NCBI GenBank assembly: GCA_016929245.1
Contig: JAFGJE010000018.1
Coordinates: forward strand, 1 to 35,918
Length of the DNA: 35,918 nucleotides
Direction: 5' to 3'
DNA from: Phycisphaerae bacterium
Lineage (GTDB): Bacteria; Planctomycetota; Phycisphaerae; SM23-33
The translations under genes were made by a program, and so were the position numbers. Positions 1-6,432 of the stretch are shown piece after piece (positions within the stretch are counted from its first letter, which is position 1; every line of letters starts with the position of its first letter). The notes under the pieces were generated by a model. The model was not told where the DNA came from, searched no databases, and worked only from the letters and a program-made list of their open reading frames with translations.

Positions 1-165
1 ATGTTTCAGTCCGTTTCGTCCGTTTACAATGCCCAAATGCTCTTAGCGACACATTCACCCGTAATCCTCGGCATTGTAGAACCACCCCATGTTTTATGTT
101 TTAAGAAAGATATCGCCGGTGCAACAGATATTGTCCTGGGAAGCGATCATCCCGCTCTCCTGGAC
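1..165 (+). pseudogene. C-terminal fragment of an AAA/OLD-type ATPase (5' end outside the window)
   Basis: Reading frame 1 is open from the window edge and encodes ATHSPVIL followed by VLCFKKD, GATDIV and HPALLD. ATHSP is the strand and His-switch region near the end of AAA_21/AAA_15 (OLD-like, ABC-type) ATPases, and the following segment fits the usual C-terminal stretch of such proteins. Family-like sequence stops at about residue 55. The frame stays open to a stop at 634-636, but beyond about 165 it is only the shadow of a membrane protein gene in frame 2 and has a biased, low-quality composition. The ATPase therefore appears broken at its 3' end, joined to unrelated DNA. Such ATPases are often linked with defence, but nothing here shows that. 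The first ATG of the window is probably an internal Met. The identification rests on a short motif region. Confidence 0.5.
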
Positions 166-499
166 CGTGGGCCTGCTATTGGCTGTGGCGGTGCTGCTGG
201 CGAACAATCCCCACAAAACGCTACCGCAACTGCCCTTCCCCAATCTTTACCGTCTGATCGCCCTTCCGATTCTGTCAGCCGCGCTGCTGGGCGTGGTTGG
301 CGGAATCCTCGGCTGGTTGGGATACCTGTCAAACCTCAGCGACGATCTTCAACTGCTCACCCTCAACGACGTTTGGAGGCCGTCGCGGTTCTGCTGCGCG
401 TGGGGCGTCCACCTGGGGGGATACATCGGCGGACCGATCGGGGCGGCCTGGTCGGTGATCCTGATTCGACGAAAACGAAAACATCTCGCCAAAAATTGA
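89..499 (+). CDS. Small integral membrane protein, unknown function
   Basis: A 136-residue protein with about three hydrophobic segments: near residues 20-39 (LSWTVGLLLAVAVLLA), 57-78 (ALPILSAALLGVVGGILGWL) and 106-126 (HLGGYIGGPIGAAWSVILI). It ends in a basic tail (RRKRKHLAKN), as expected for a cytoplasmic C-terminus. I do not recognise a family. The first 20 or so residues are encoded by the same DNA as the ATPase fragment in another frame, so the natural N-terminus may have been lost and replaced when the two were joined near position 150. A pair of hairpins lies directly downstream, and the next gene converges on it. The hydrophobic pattern makes a real membrane protein likely; whether it is still expressed is unknown. 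Confidence 0.55.
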   Translation: MFYVLRKISPVQQILSWEAIIPLSWTVGLLLAVAVLLANNPHKTLPQLPFPNLYRLIALPILSAALLGVVGGILGWLGYLSNLSDDLQLLTLNDVWRPSRFCCAWGVHLGGYIGGPIGAAWSVILIRRKRKHLAKN

Positions 500-506
500 A
501 CTATCG

Positions 507-573
507 GGTGGCGGGGCTCCGTCCCGCCACCTCTCAAACTCGTTTGCAACTTGGCGGGACAGAGCCCCGCCAA
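507..573. repeat. Inverted pair of palindromes (REP/BIME-like), convergent intergenic
   Basis: Two hairpins lie side by side. The first has a 9-bp stem (507-515 with 523-531) and loop GCTCCGT. The second has an 8-bp stem (551-558 with 566-573). The reverse complement of the second core differs from the first at one position, so they are inverted copies of one GGCGGG...CCCGCC unit. They sit between two convergent genes and could act as a two-way transcript end, although no T-run follows. Confidence 0.75.
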
Positions 574-596
574 GCAAATTCCAGGATGACAATCAA

Positions 597-1724
597 TCAC
601 AACCAGCCGGTCATTTCCGCGAGTTGGCGGCAGTAGTCCACGTAATTTTCCCAGGAAACGTCATGCGGCACGCCGTGGTCGCAGCCGGGAATGTATCCGC
701 CGTCGCGGACGACCGGCTCGATTCGCTTCAACTCGTCCCGCAGCGCCTCACCGCCCCTGGCGATGCAGCGCTTGTCCACCCCGCCGCGATACGACATGTT
801 GTGCCCGAACTGCTTCCGGAATTCATTGATGTCGCAATGGGCCGCCACCTCGATCGGGTCGCAGGAATTCACGCCCGCCTCCATCCACAGCGGAATCAAC
901 TCGCCGATATACCCGTCGGAATCAATCCCGACGAGCGGCACGCCCGCATTGCGGACCTTCGCGGACCACGCCTTCCAACTCGGCATGCAGAAGCGGCGGG
1001 TCATGTCCATCGAGATCATCGCCTTGGCCTTGTAGGCCATGTCCTCGGAAATGTGGAAAAGATCGGGCGTGACGTGTTCGCAAATGCGATCGAGCAGTTG
1101 CAGGATGAAATCCCTCCAGAAGCTCGCCATCTCGTCGACGAATTCCGGATCGTCGACCATCATCATGCACAGGCCTTCAAACCCGCACCATTCGCGAAGA
1201 ATCCAGAACGGCCCGGAGAAATGGACCTCCAGCGACCAGTCGCGGTCGGCCGCCTGCTTGCACCGTTCGACGAAATCCTCCGGGAATCGGCCCGGCGTGT
1301 CGACGTTGTAGCGCGTCTTGAGCCGCTCCCAGTCGTCGCGGTTCTCCACCGGACACTTGATCCAGCGTCGCGTGACGAAGTCGATCGCGTCGCGCAGATA
1401 CTTCAGGTCGAACCGGTCGGAAATTTCGCAGATGTTGCCCTTCCAGTCCTGGCAGATGTAATGGCCGTTTTTGTGTTCGAGAATCTTCTCCTCGAATTCC
1501 GGCATCAGACGCTCGTTGACACCCAACCTGACCACCGGTGTTTTCGGTTCGTCCGGATGCAGGCCGATGACCTCCAGCACGTATTCATGCGGGTCGCGAT
1601 CCTCCGGCACGCCTTCCTTGTGCCAACGCGCGCGCGTCGACTCCCTCCCCCGGCCTGGCGAAAAGGGAATCTTGTCCGGGGTTCCAAACGTCAACGTCTC
1701 CACAAATCGTTCTCTGGGGGTCAT
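597..1724 (-). CDS. Uroporphyrinogen decarboxylase-family protein (MtaA/CmuA-like methyltransferase fold)
   Basis: A 375-residue protein starting MTPRERFVETLTFG, the usual N-terminus of the URO-D superfamily branch found in many PVC bacteria. Other family-like segments are the EGLCMMMVDDPEFVDEM stretch in the middle, SYRGGVDKR near residue 320, and a C-terminal GCDHGVPHDVSWENY segment. The start at 1724 is chosen because the residues upstream of it do not look like this family and that DNA lies next to a repeat. This branch is not HemE; relatives are corrinoid or methyl-transfer proteins and many uncharacterised members encoded beside sugar-degradation genes. No partner corrinoid protein is in the window. 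It is divergent from the AraC regulator at 2281, which could control it, but the 556-base gap between them makes that only a possibility. Confidence 0.8.
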   Translation of the reverse strand: MTPRERFVETLTFGTPDKIPFSPGRGRESTRARWHKEGVPEDRDPHEYVLEVIGLHPDEPKTPVVRLGVNERLMPEFEEKILEHKNGHYICQDWKGNICEISDRFDLKYLRDAIDFVTRRWIKCPVENRDDWERLKTRYNVDTPGRFPEDFVERCKQAADRDWSLEVHFSGPFWILREWCGFEGLCMMMVDDPEFVDEMASFWRDFILQLLDRICEHVTPDLFHISEDMAYKAKAMISMDMTRRFCMPSWKAWSAKVRNAGVPLVGIDSDGYIGELIPLWMEAGVNSCDPIEVAAHCDINEFRKQFGHNMSYRGGVDKRCIARGGEALRDELKRIEPVVRDGGYIPGCDHGVPHDVSWENYVDYCRQLAEMTGWL

Positions 1725-1758
1725 GGAATGGTTCTCTTTTTTTCTACAAGGTTCACAT

Positions 1759-1775
1759 CGCGGGCTTCGCCCGCG
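1759..1775. repeat. Palindrome unit CGCGGGCTTCGCCCGCG
   Basis: A near-perfect hairpin (CGCGGGC, loop TTC, GCCCGCG) about 35 bases upstream of the URO-D-like start codon. Its 15-base core recurs in reverse orientation at 2227-2241, about 450 bases away. Its position suggests it lies in the leader of the URO-D-like transcript. Confidence 0.7.
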
Positions 1776-1795
1776 ACCCAATACTCTTCCTGATA

Positions 1796-1945
1796 GTAGC
1801 CACGGGCGCAAGCCCGTGGTTAAAGTCATTTCTTCACTCCGAGTCCCGGAGGGACGATTGAAATATAATACAGATATCTCAATCGCCCCACGGGGCTCTT
1901 GTCATATATAGATCATTTTTCCCACGGGCTTGCACCCGTGGCTAC
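1796..1945. repeat. Nested cluster of two inverted repeat pairs (composite REP-like element)
   Basis: The outer pair is 1796-1819 and 1922-1945. Each is itself a CCACGGG...CCCGTGG palindrome, and as inverted 24-mers they differ at one position. The inner pair is 1842-1861 and 1879-1897, inverted copies of AGYCCCGKRGGGMCGATTGA. Folded, the whole 150-base stretch would make a long cruciform-like arm with side hairpins. No open reading frame fits it. Confidence 0.75.
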
Positions 1946-1998
1946 TTTCAAAAACGAATAGAATGAACATCGCTACTATAAATTCATGACTGCGATCA

Positions 1999-2077
1999 TT
2001 AGTGGTAAAAAAGGACTCAGAGGATAAGACTGCCCAAACATTCCTTGTGTAATGTTTTATATACTTTGTACCACTAA
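1999..2077. repeat. 9-bp inverted repeat TTAGTGGTA / TACCACTAA
   Basis: Two perfect 9-base arms enclose 61 bases. Similarity extends a few bases inward (TTAGTGGTAAAAA against TTAGTGGTACAAA, one mismatch). It lies upstream of the AraC gene and could be a regulatory site pair or the ends of a tiny non-coding insertion; nothing decides between these. Confidence 0.4.
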
Positions 2078-2226
2078 CGGTTAAAGTCTTGAATTTCTGT
2101 AAAGATTTTTCTGTAGCGAATATTGCAATTTATTTATTTGTAGATGGTTACAGCCATTCCAAGTGCCGTGGTTTTTTGTGTAATTTTTCAATCCGCAATC
2201 TGAAATCCGCAATCCGCAATTGGGTT

Positions 2227-2241
2227 GCGGGCGAAGCCCGC
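2227..2241. repeat. Palindrome unit GCGGGCGAAGCCCGC
   Basis: Six-base arms around GAA; this is the reverse complement of the core at 1760-1774. It lies in a stretch that could be read as an N-terminal extension of the AraC gene, which argues that translation begins downstream of it. Confidence 0.65.
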
Positions 2242-2280
2242 GCCGTGTCCTCTGTGGCTGATTTCATTCGTAATATTTAC

Positions 2281-3120
2281 ATGTATACTGTACGAAATAT
2301 TTCCCTTGCCGACTACCGCGAAGGGGACGTAGAATGTTCGTTTATGGGACATGACGAAATATTCTCCGCGGGCGGCGCAAAATACCAACCCGTCGGTTAT
2401 CGCTTCGAGACGAAGCAATACGACACCTTCCAGGTGATCTATGTATCGTGGGGAGAGCTTATTTTTCAGTCCCAAAAGCAACTCGTCAAACTCACCCCCG
2501 GAAACCTGGCCCTGCTGCGACACCGGAGCGTCTTCACGCTGACCTGCCGGAGGATGGCGTATCGGGGTGTTAGTTTTAACGCCAAGGGAGATTTCCCCGC
2601 CGAGTTCGTCGGACCCGCCGAGGCGCTCAAGGCGACGACGGAAATCCAAACTCTCGCCAAACTCATGGAACGTCAACTCCACCAACCGACGCGCGAATCG
2701 GTCCGGCTGCTGGAAGGACTGGGACGGGCGCTGGCGTGGGAGACGATTCGGATTTCCGAATACACCCGCGCCGCAAGTCGCTCCGAGGAAGACTGGGCCG
2801 AGATCGCCCGGCAGGCGATGGACGTGACGCTCTACTCCGCGAGAACCGCCCGCGAGGCCCTCAAGGGCGTGGACCTGAGCTACCGGCAACTCTGCCGCCA
2901 TTTCCAGCGCGCCTTAGGCTGTTCCCCCAAGCAATATCAAATCCGCGCCCGTCTGACCGAAGCCCGCCGACTGCTCCGCGAAACCCACCTGCCGATCACC
3001 ACCATCGCCATGGAACTGGGTTTCTGCACCAGCCAGCACTTCGCCACCCAATTCCAAATCCAAACCAACCAAACCCCGTCGGACTATCGAAAACAAACCC
3101 AACGTGGTTCAAAACCATAA
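2281..3120 (+). CDS. AraC-family transcriptional regulator
   Basis: A 279-residue protein. The C-terminal third (about residues 180-273) is a double helix-turn-helix of the AraC/XylS type: LSYRQLCRHFQRALGCSP forms the first unit and ITTIAMELGFCTSQHFATQF the second, ending with the typical TPSDYRK. The N-terminal 150 residues look like a cupin-type AraC ligand domain (WGELIFQSQKQLVKLTPGNL, then a turn and RGVSFNA). The frame is open to 2089, but that extension crosses a palindromic repeat and ATCCGCAAT repeats, so I take the ATG at 2281. Such regulators usually activate sugar catabolic genes on binding a ligand. The nearest divergent target is the URO-D-like gene; the downstream GntR/LacI gene has its own promoter. 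Confidence 0.87.
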   Translation: MYTVRNISLADYREGDVECSFMGHDEIFSAGGAKYQPVGYRFETKQYDTFQVIYVSWGELIFQSQKQLVKLTPGNLALLRHRSVFTLTCRRMAYRGVSFNAKGDFPAEFVGPAEALKATTEIQTLAKLMERQLHQPTRESVRLLEGLGRALAWETIRISEYTRAASRSEEDWAEIARQAMDVTLYSARTAREALKGVDLSYRQLCRHFQRALGCSPKQYQIRARLTEARRLLRETHLPITTIAMELGFCTSQHFATQFQIQTNQTPSDYRKQTQRGSKP

Positions 3121-3578
3121 TCCCTTCAAACTGTCGAGCGTGCAATACCTAATCCGCAATAGTCCTCCATTGTATTGGGCATCCCGAAAATTCCGTCCTT
3201 TTTTCACTTCAAGCACCTTTCATGCCGTCAATCCGGCAGCACGCATTTCGTTGCCGTTCCCGGCCTGTGCAAACCAGAAAAAAGGCAACGTTTCGGCATG
3301 ATTTCACGCCAAGAAAACAGTTAAAGGTAACCATTTGATCTTGATCCATTGTCCTTCGGTCATGATTTCATCCCAGGCCATGGTCGGAATTCCTTTCCTT
3401 CGTCGGGATGTAACCTCAAATCATGGAAGGAATAATAACCGTAACACATCAACTTCCCACGAGGAATTCTCGTTCGGAAACCCAGGGATTTTTCATTCTG
3501 ACTTTTCCAGAAGCGTAAGGCTTGAGTGTCTATGTGTCTTGAAATTTTTCAAAATTTTAGTCTATATTCATATTTTAT
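3121..3578. other. Intergenic region between the AraC gene and the GntR/LacI gene
   Basis: About 460 bases with no supportable gene. The sequence is A/T-richer than its surroundings, especially after 3530, where it leads into a clear promoter. One ATCCGCAATA copy is at 3151-3160, matching the repeats upstream of the AraC gene. No terminator hairpin is evident after the AraC stop codon. Confidence 0.5.
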
Positions 3579-3606
3579 TTGACATGTTGTCCTTTTCTTG
3601 TATCAT
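3579..3606 (+). promoter_or_regulatory. Sigma-70-type promoter of the first GntR/LacI regulator
   Basis: TTGACA at 3579-3584 and TATCAT at 3601-3606 are 16 bases apart in an A/T-rich stretch. Transcription would begin near 3613, which places upstream in-frame ATGs (for example 3584) outside the message and supports the TTG start at 3647. Confidence 0.65.
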
Positions 3607-3646
3607 TATATATAGACACTTGGACAATTTTCTTCCGGGAGTGACA

Positions 3647-4831
3647 TTGTCTGTAGCGAAAGAAGAAACTCGATCCGAAGGAAAAGCCCGCAACGGCCCG
3701 GACTTTCGATCCGCCTCTCCTCTGTACGCCCAGGCCCGAGTGAAAATTGAGGATATGATCTCGGATGGAAACTTTGCGCCAAACGATCAGCTTCCGACGG
3801 TCCGGCAGATCAGTTCCAGGATCGGGATCAGCCGTGCCACGACGTCCAAGGCGATCATCCAGATGATCGAGGAAGGCATCCTGTCCGGAAGACAGGGAAA
3901 GGGAGTATTTCTCAATCACCCGCCGGGTCTTCACGTCGCCTCGGAACTGAAAACCGTGTATGTGCTTTCCGGCGGTAAACCTACCGACGGATACATCGAA
4001 GATTATCTCGCGCATACCCCTTTCTGGAATCAATTCGTTACCGGGATCCATCAGGAATTCTCAGCCAACCACGATACGATCCGTCTGCGATTCGCGATGT
4101 TGCCCCATTTTGTGGAAGAAGAAGACGTGGCGCCGCGTAAACGACGCTGGGACGAGATCGGAATCATCATCACGGACGATCCGACCCCGGAGAATCTTGA
4201 AAAAATCCTTCGGTTGAGAACCAGCCTGGTCATGGTGCATTGTCGGAGTCATCCGGAAGAAATTCCGCAGGTGAAAGCCGATTTTGTCCGCGGCTGCGAA
4301 AAAATCGTCGATCACCTGGCGGGACTGGGGCATCGACGAATCCTCTTCTGCGGAGAAACCAGGATCAATTCCTCCAACACGGGCGGGGTGGACCTGGAAA
4401 AAATCACGGGATTTAAACACGCGATGAAAAAACACGGGCTCCCGTTTGACGAAGACTGGAATCTTCGTGAGTGCAACTTCGGCACGGAAGAAGGATATCG
4501 CGTGGCCCGATCGATTCTGGGTGGGACGGAATTGCCCACGGCGATGGTCATGTGCAACGACGAGTTGGCCATCGGAGCCGTCCGGGCGATTCAGGAGTCG
4601 GGTTTGAGCGTACCAAATGATATTTCCGTGACGGGATTCGACAACATTTCCATCGGAAAATTCGTGATGCCGTCTCTGACGACCATCGACACGCGAATGC
4701 TGGAGATTGGACGGATCAGCGTCCAGAAACTTTTCCGGGTTCACGAAGGCGGAAGCAGGGATTCCGTTGCTCTGGCGCCGGAATTGATCGCCAGGGAATC
4801 CACAGGCCCGGTAAACACCGAAAATCAATAA
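3647..4831 (+). CDS. GntR-type HTH / LacI-type sugar-binding hybrid regulator (cassette 1)
   Basis: A 394-residue protein from a TTG start at 3647. I chose this start because GGGAG lies five bases upstream and a promoter at 3579-3606 excludes earlier starts. Residues 24-88 form a GntR winged helix (PLYAQARVKIEDMISDG, LPTVRQISSRIGISRATTSKAI, GRQGKGVF). From about residue 105 to the end is a periplasmic-binding-protein-like domain of the LacI class, with DHLAGLGHRRILFCGE, TAMVMCNDELAIGAV and a TGFDNISIG segment. AraR of Bacillus has the same architecture and represses sugar genes until a sugar binds. It heads the plus-strand cluster and most likely controls it. A hairpin with 11 paired positions lies just after the stop (4833-4843 with 4855-4865), between this gene and the PEP-CTERM gene. 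Confidence 0.87.
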   Translation: MSVAKEETRSEGKARNGPDFRSASPLYAQARVKIEDMISDGNFAPNDQLPTVRQISSRIGISRATTSKAIIQMIEEGILSGRQGKGVFLNHPPGLHVASELKTVYVLSGGKPTDGYIEDYLAHTPFWNQFVTGIHQEFSANHDTIRLRFAMLPHFVEEEDVAPRKRRWDEIGIIITDDPTPENLEKILRLRTSLVMVHCRSHPEEIPQVKADFVRGCEKIVDHLAGLGHRRILFCGETRINSSNTGGVDLEKITGFKHAMKKHGLPFDEDWNLRECNFGTEEGYRVARSILGGTELPTAMVMCNDELAIGAVRAIQESGLSVPNDISVTGFDNISIGKFVMPSLTTIDTRMLEIGRISVQKLFRVHEGGSRDSVALAPELIARESTGPVNTENQ

Positions 4832-4832
4832 C

Positions 4833-4865
4833 TCCTTTCGCGAGAAACGAGCCGTCGCGGGAGGA
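4833..4865 (+). promoter_or_regulatory. Hairpin between regulator and PEP-CTERM gene
   Basis: Left arm 4833-4843 and right arm 4855-4865 pair over 11 positions, two of them G-U, with an 11-base loop. The hairpin starts one base after the stop codon and is followed by A-rich rather than T-rich sequence, so it is not a classical terminator. It may mark an RNA processing or stability boundary. Confidence 0.4.
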
Positions 4866-4900
4866 TTAAAAAAAAGAGGCTCGAATACAGGAGAAGCAAG

Positions 4901-5584
4901 ATGAGACGAGTGATAACATGGACAACATTGGTTTTCATTGGGATCCTAGGATCCGCGGCGAGTGGAACGACGATTTACTCCAACTCGTTTGACACCCTCG
5001 CGGACCTGTCCGCCGCGGGAACGACGAGTTACGAGTCTCTCGCCGCCCCGGGAGGGAAGGCGGGAAATGCGCTGCATATGTTCGGAGAAGGCGACGGCGT
5101 GATTCTAACACTACCCACGACATCCTATAACTCCGGAACGATGGTGTTCCGGTTCTATGTCGCGGACGATGCCGCCAACTTTCTGGGCGCGTATCGGTAC
5201 GGCCCGGGCGAGGGTTTCAAACTCAAACCGGGCGGAACGGTTACCGACAGCAACGACGCGAGCATTTCCAGCTTCGTGAAGGACACCTGGTACACCGTCG
5301 CGCTTTACCAGCGCAGTTACGGCCCCATGGATATGTATCTCGCGCAGGGAGTCGACGCGGAACTCACCGAAAGCGACTATATTGGAAGCGTCAGCGTCTA
5401 CCCCTCGCCCAAATTAGAGAGCTGCTTGTTTTTTAACCACGGCGGGTCGGGCGACTGGTATGTGGACGATTTCACCGTCAATGAAGGATTCGATCTGACG
5501 GCGATCCCCGAACCGGCGACGATGGTTCTACTGGCGGCCGGCGGATTGGGCGTCGTCTTCAGACGGCGAAGCCGTCAGGCGTAG
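4901..5584 (+). CDS. PEP-CTERM surface protein with jelly-roll-type domain (cassette 1)
   Basis: A 227-residue secreted protein. Residues 1-22 are a signal peptide (MRRVITWTTLVFIGILGSAA). The middle, about 25-200, has the beta-rich pattern of a concanavalin/LamG-like jelly roll (YSNSFD start, GNALHMFGEG, GTMVFRFYVAD, WYTVALY, DWYVDDFTV). The C-terminus is a full PEP-CTERM sorting signal: IPEPATMVLLAAGG, a hydrophobic stretch and a basic end RRRSR. Such signals are cut by an exosortase, which is not in this window. AGGAGA at 4889-4894 is a strong ribosome binding site. The last codons and the stop fall inside two small palindromes (5562-5576 and 5577-5590), so the RQA tail may be a late addition. 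Likely role: a carbohydrate-binding or structural protein at the cell surface. Confidence 0.87.
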   Translation: MRRVITWTTLVFIGILGSAASGTTIYSNSFDTLADLSAAGTTSYESLAAPGGKAGNALHMFGEGDGVILTLPTTSYNSGTMVFRFYVADDAANFLGAYRYGPGEGFKLKPGGTVTDSNDASISSFVKDTWYTVALYQRSYGPMDMYLAQGVDAELTESDYIGSVSVYPSPKLESCLFFNHGGSGDWYVDDFTVNEGFDLTAIPEPATMVLLAAGGLGVVFRRRSRQA

Positions 5585-5590
5585 ACGCCT
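5562..5590. repeat. Two adjacent short palindromes over the PEP-CTERM stop codon
   Basis: GACGGC-GAA-GCCGTC at 5562-5576 is followed at once by AGGCGT-AG-ACGCCT at 5577-5590. The TAG stop codon is in the second. The end of the coding region is therefore made of repeat-like DNA. Confidence 0.6.
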
Positions 5591-5654
5591 GCTTCGCGGA
5601 AAACGATCCCTGAAAAAGGAATCATACGCAGTCCTTTACACATGTTTGTTTCTC

Positions 5655-5686
5655 GGGGGCAGCCGCCGAAATACGCGGCTGCCCCC
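5655..5686 (+). promoter_or_regulatory. GC-rich intercistronic hairpin between PEP-CTERM and pseudopilin genes (cassette 1)
   Basis: A perfect 12-bp stem (5655-5666, GGGGGCAGCCGC, with 5675-5686) and an 8-base loop, with no T-run after it. A hairpin of this kind inside an operon commonly protects the upstream message from 3' exonucleases. Cassette 2 has a comparable hairpin at the same junction. Confidence 0.65.
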
Positions 5687-5763
5687 AACGCGTGTCCCTG
5701 AAGGAAAACGATACTATTCCCCGGGACAAACGAAATGCTGCTACAATAACACTGGGTTGCCGG

Positions 5764-6393
5764 ATGAAATATCGATCTAAAAAAAAGAACGGCGTCTCCT
5801 TTCGCGGGTTCACTTTGATCGAACTTCTTGTCGTCATCGCCATCATCTCCCTGCTGGTGAGTATTCTTCTACCGAGTCTTCAAAAGGCCAAGGATATCGC
5901 GCGTCAGATGCAATGCGCCACGCAATTGCGAAGCATCTACATGATTTTCTCGTTGTACGCCGAGGATCACGACGGTTTGATTCCGGCGCCGTATGTGTCC
6001 GGCCTGGATAACTGGCAGTTGACCATGCTGGAGTACTGCAATCTTTCAACGCGGGACAAATGGAAGGAATTAAACATCTGTCCGGCGGAAGAGGATCGCG
6101 ACGAATTCTGTTATTCCATGAACTATTACGCGAATCCCGATCCGATCAGCTACAAACCCGGTTCTCCTTTTGATTTCAGCAAGTGCGACACGAATCCCGC
6201 GGACAAGTTCTTCCTGTGCGATTTCATTCCCGGGCATAAAATTGTTTATCCCGCATCCTGGGGACCTCCCGGATTTCCCTTGGAAGACGCTCAAAACGAT
6301 CGGTTTCGTCACGGGGAATCGGTGAACATGCTGTTCTACGACGGCCATGTCGGGGCGGTTCCGGATCTCGACGATCCCGCCGTTTTCTGGTAA
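5764..6393 (+). CDS. Type II pseudopilin with H-X9-DG domain (cassette 1)
   Basis: A 209-residue protein with a short basic leader, then the prepilin peptidase site and helix [18 protein letters not shown], including the conserved Glu at +5. The C-terminal part carries [12 protein letters not shown], the H-X9-DG motif of the prepilin-type processing-associated domain common in Planctomycetota and Lentisphaerota. The ATG at 5764 ([10 protein letters not shown]) gives a leader of normal length; a GTG at 5692 is in frame but would add 24 residues and lies close to the hairpin. After cleavage the protein would insert in the inner membrane or join a pseudopilus of a type II-like system. It lies between the PEP-CTERM gene and the large secreted protein, as its counterpart does in cassette 2. 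Confidence 0.87.
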   Translation: MKYRSKKKNGVSFRGFTLIELLVVIAIISLLVSILLPSLQKAKDIARQMQCATQLRSIYMIFSLYAEDHDGLIPAPYVSGLDNWQLTMLEYCNLSTRDKWKELNICPAEEDRDEFCYSMNYYANPDPISYKPGSPFDFSKCDTNPADKFFLCDFIPGHKIVYPASWGPPGFPLEDAQNDRFRHGESVNMLFYDGHVGAVPDLDDPAVFW

Positions 6394-6432
6394 CGTGACA
6401 TCCGATATTTTCCCTATAGAGAGCATACAAGA

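Larger units (their letters stand above)
1725..2280. other. Intergenic region between the URO-D-like gene and the AraC gene, rich in repeats
   Basis: This 556-base gap between divergent genes has no credible gene. It holds a palindrome at 1759-1775 and its inverted copy at 2227-2241, a nested cluster of inverted repeats at 1796-1945, a 9-bp inverted repeat TTAGTGGTA/TACCACTAA (1999-2007 and 2069-2077), and a run of ATCCGCAAT direct repeats at 2191-2220. The promoters of both flanking genes must lie here, but I cannot place them with confidence. Confidence 0.7.

Noticed and set aside
597-1724. HemE, the haem-pathway uroporphyrinogen decarboxylase
   Set aside because: The sequence follows the MtaA/CmuA-like branch seen near sugar genes, and no other haem genes are present.
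624-1793. A 389-residue open frame on the plus strand opposite the URO-D-like gene
   Set aside because: It is antisense to a recognisable gene, has no family features, and is typical of shadow frames in GC-rich DNA.
507-2241. A CRISPR array or tandem repeat array
   Set aside because: The repeats are inverted palindromes of different sequence without regular spacers, and no cas genes are present.
3121-3646. A small protein gene in the gap after the AraC gene
   Set aside because: The open frames there have no ribosome binding site or recognisable composition, and the region leads into a promoter.
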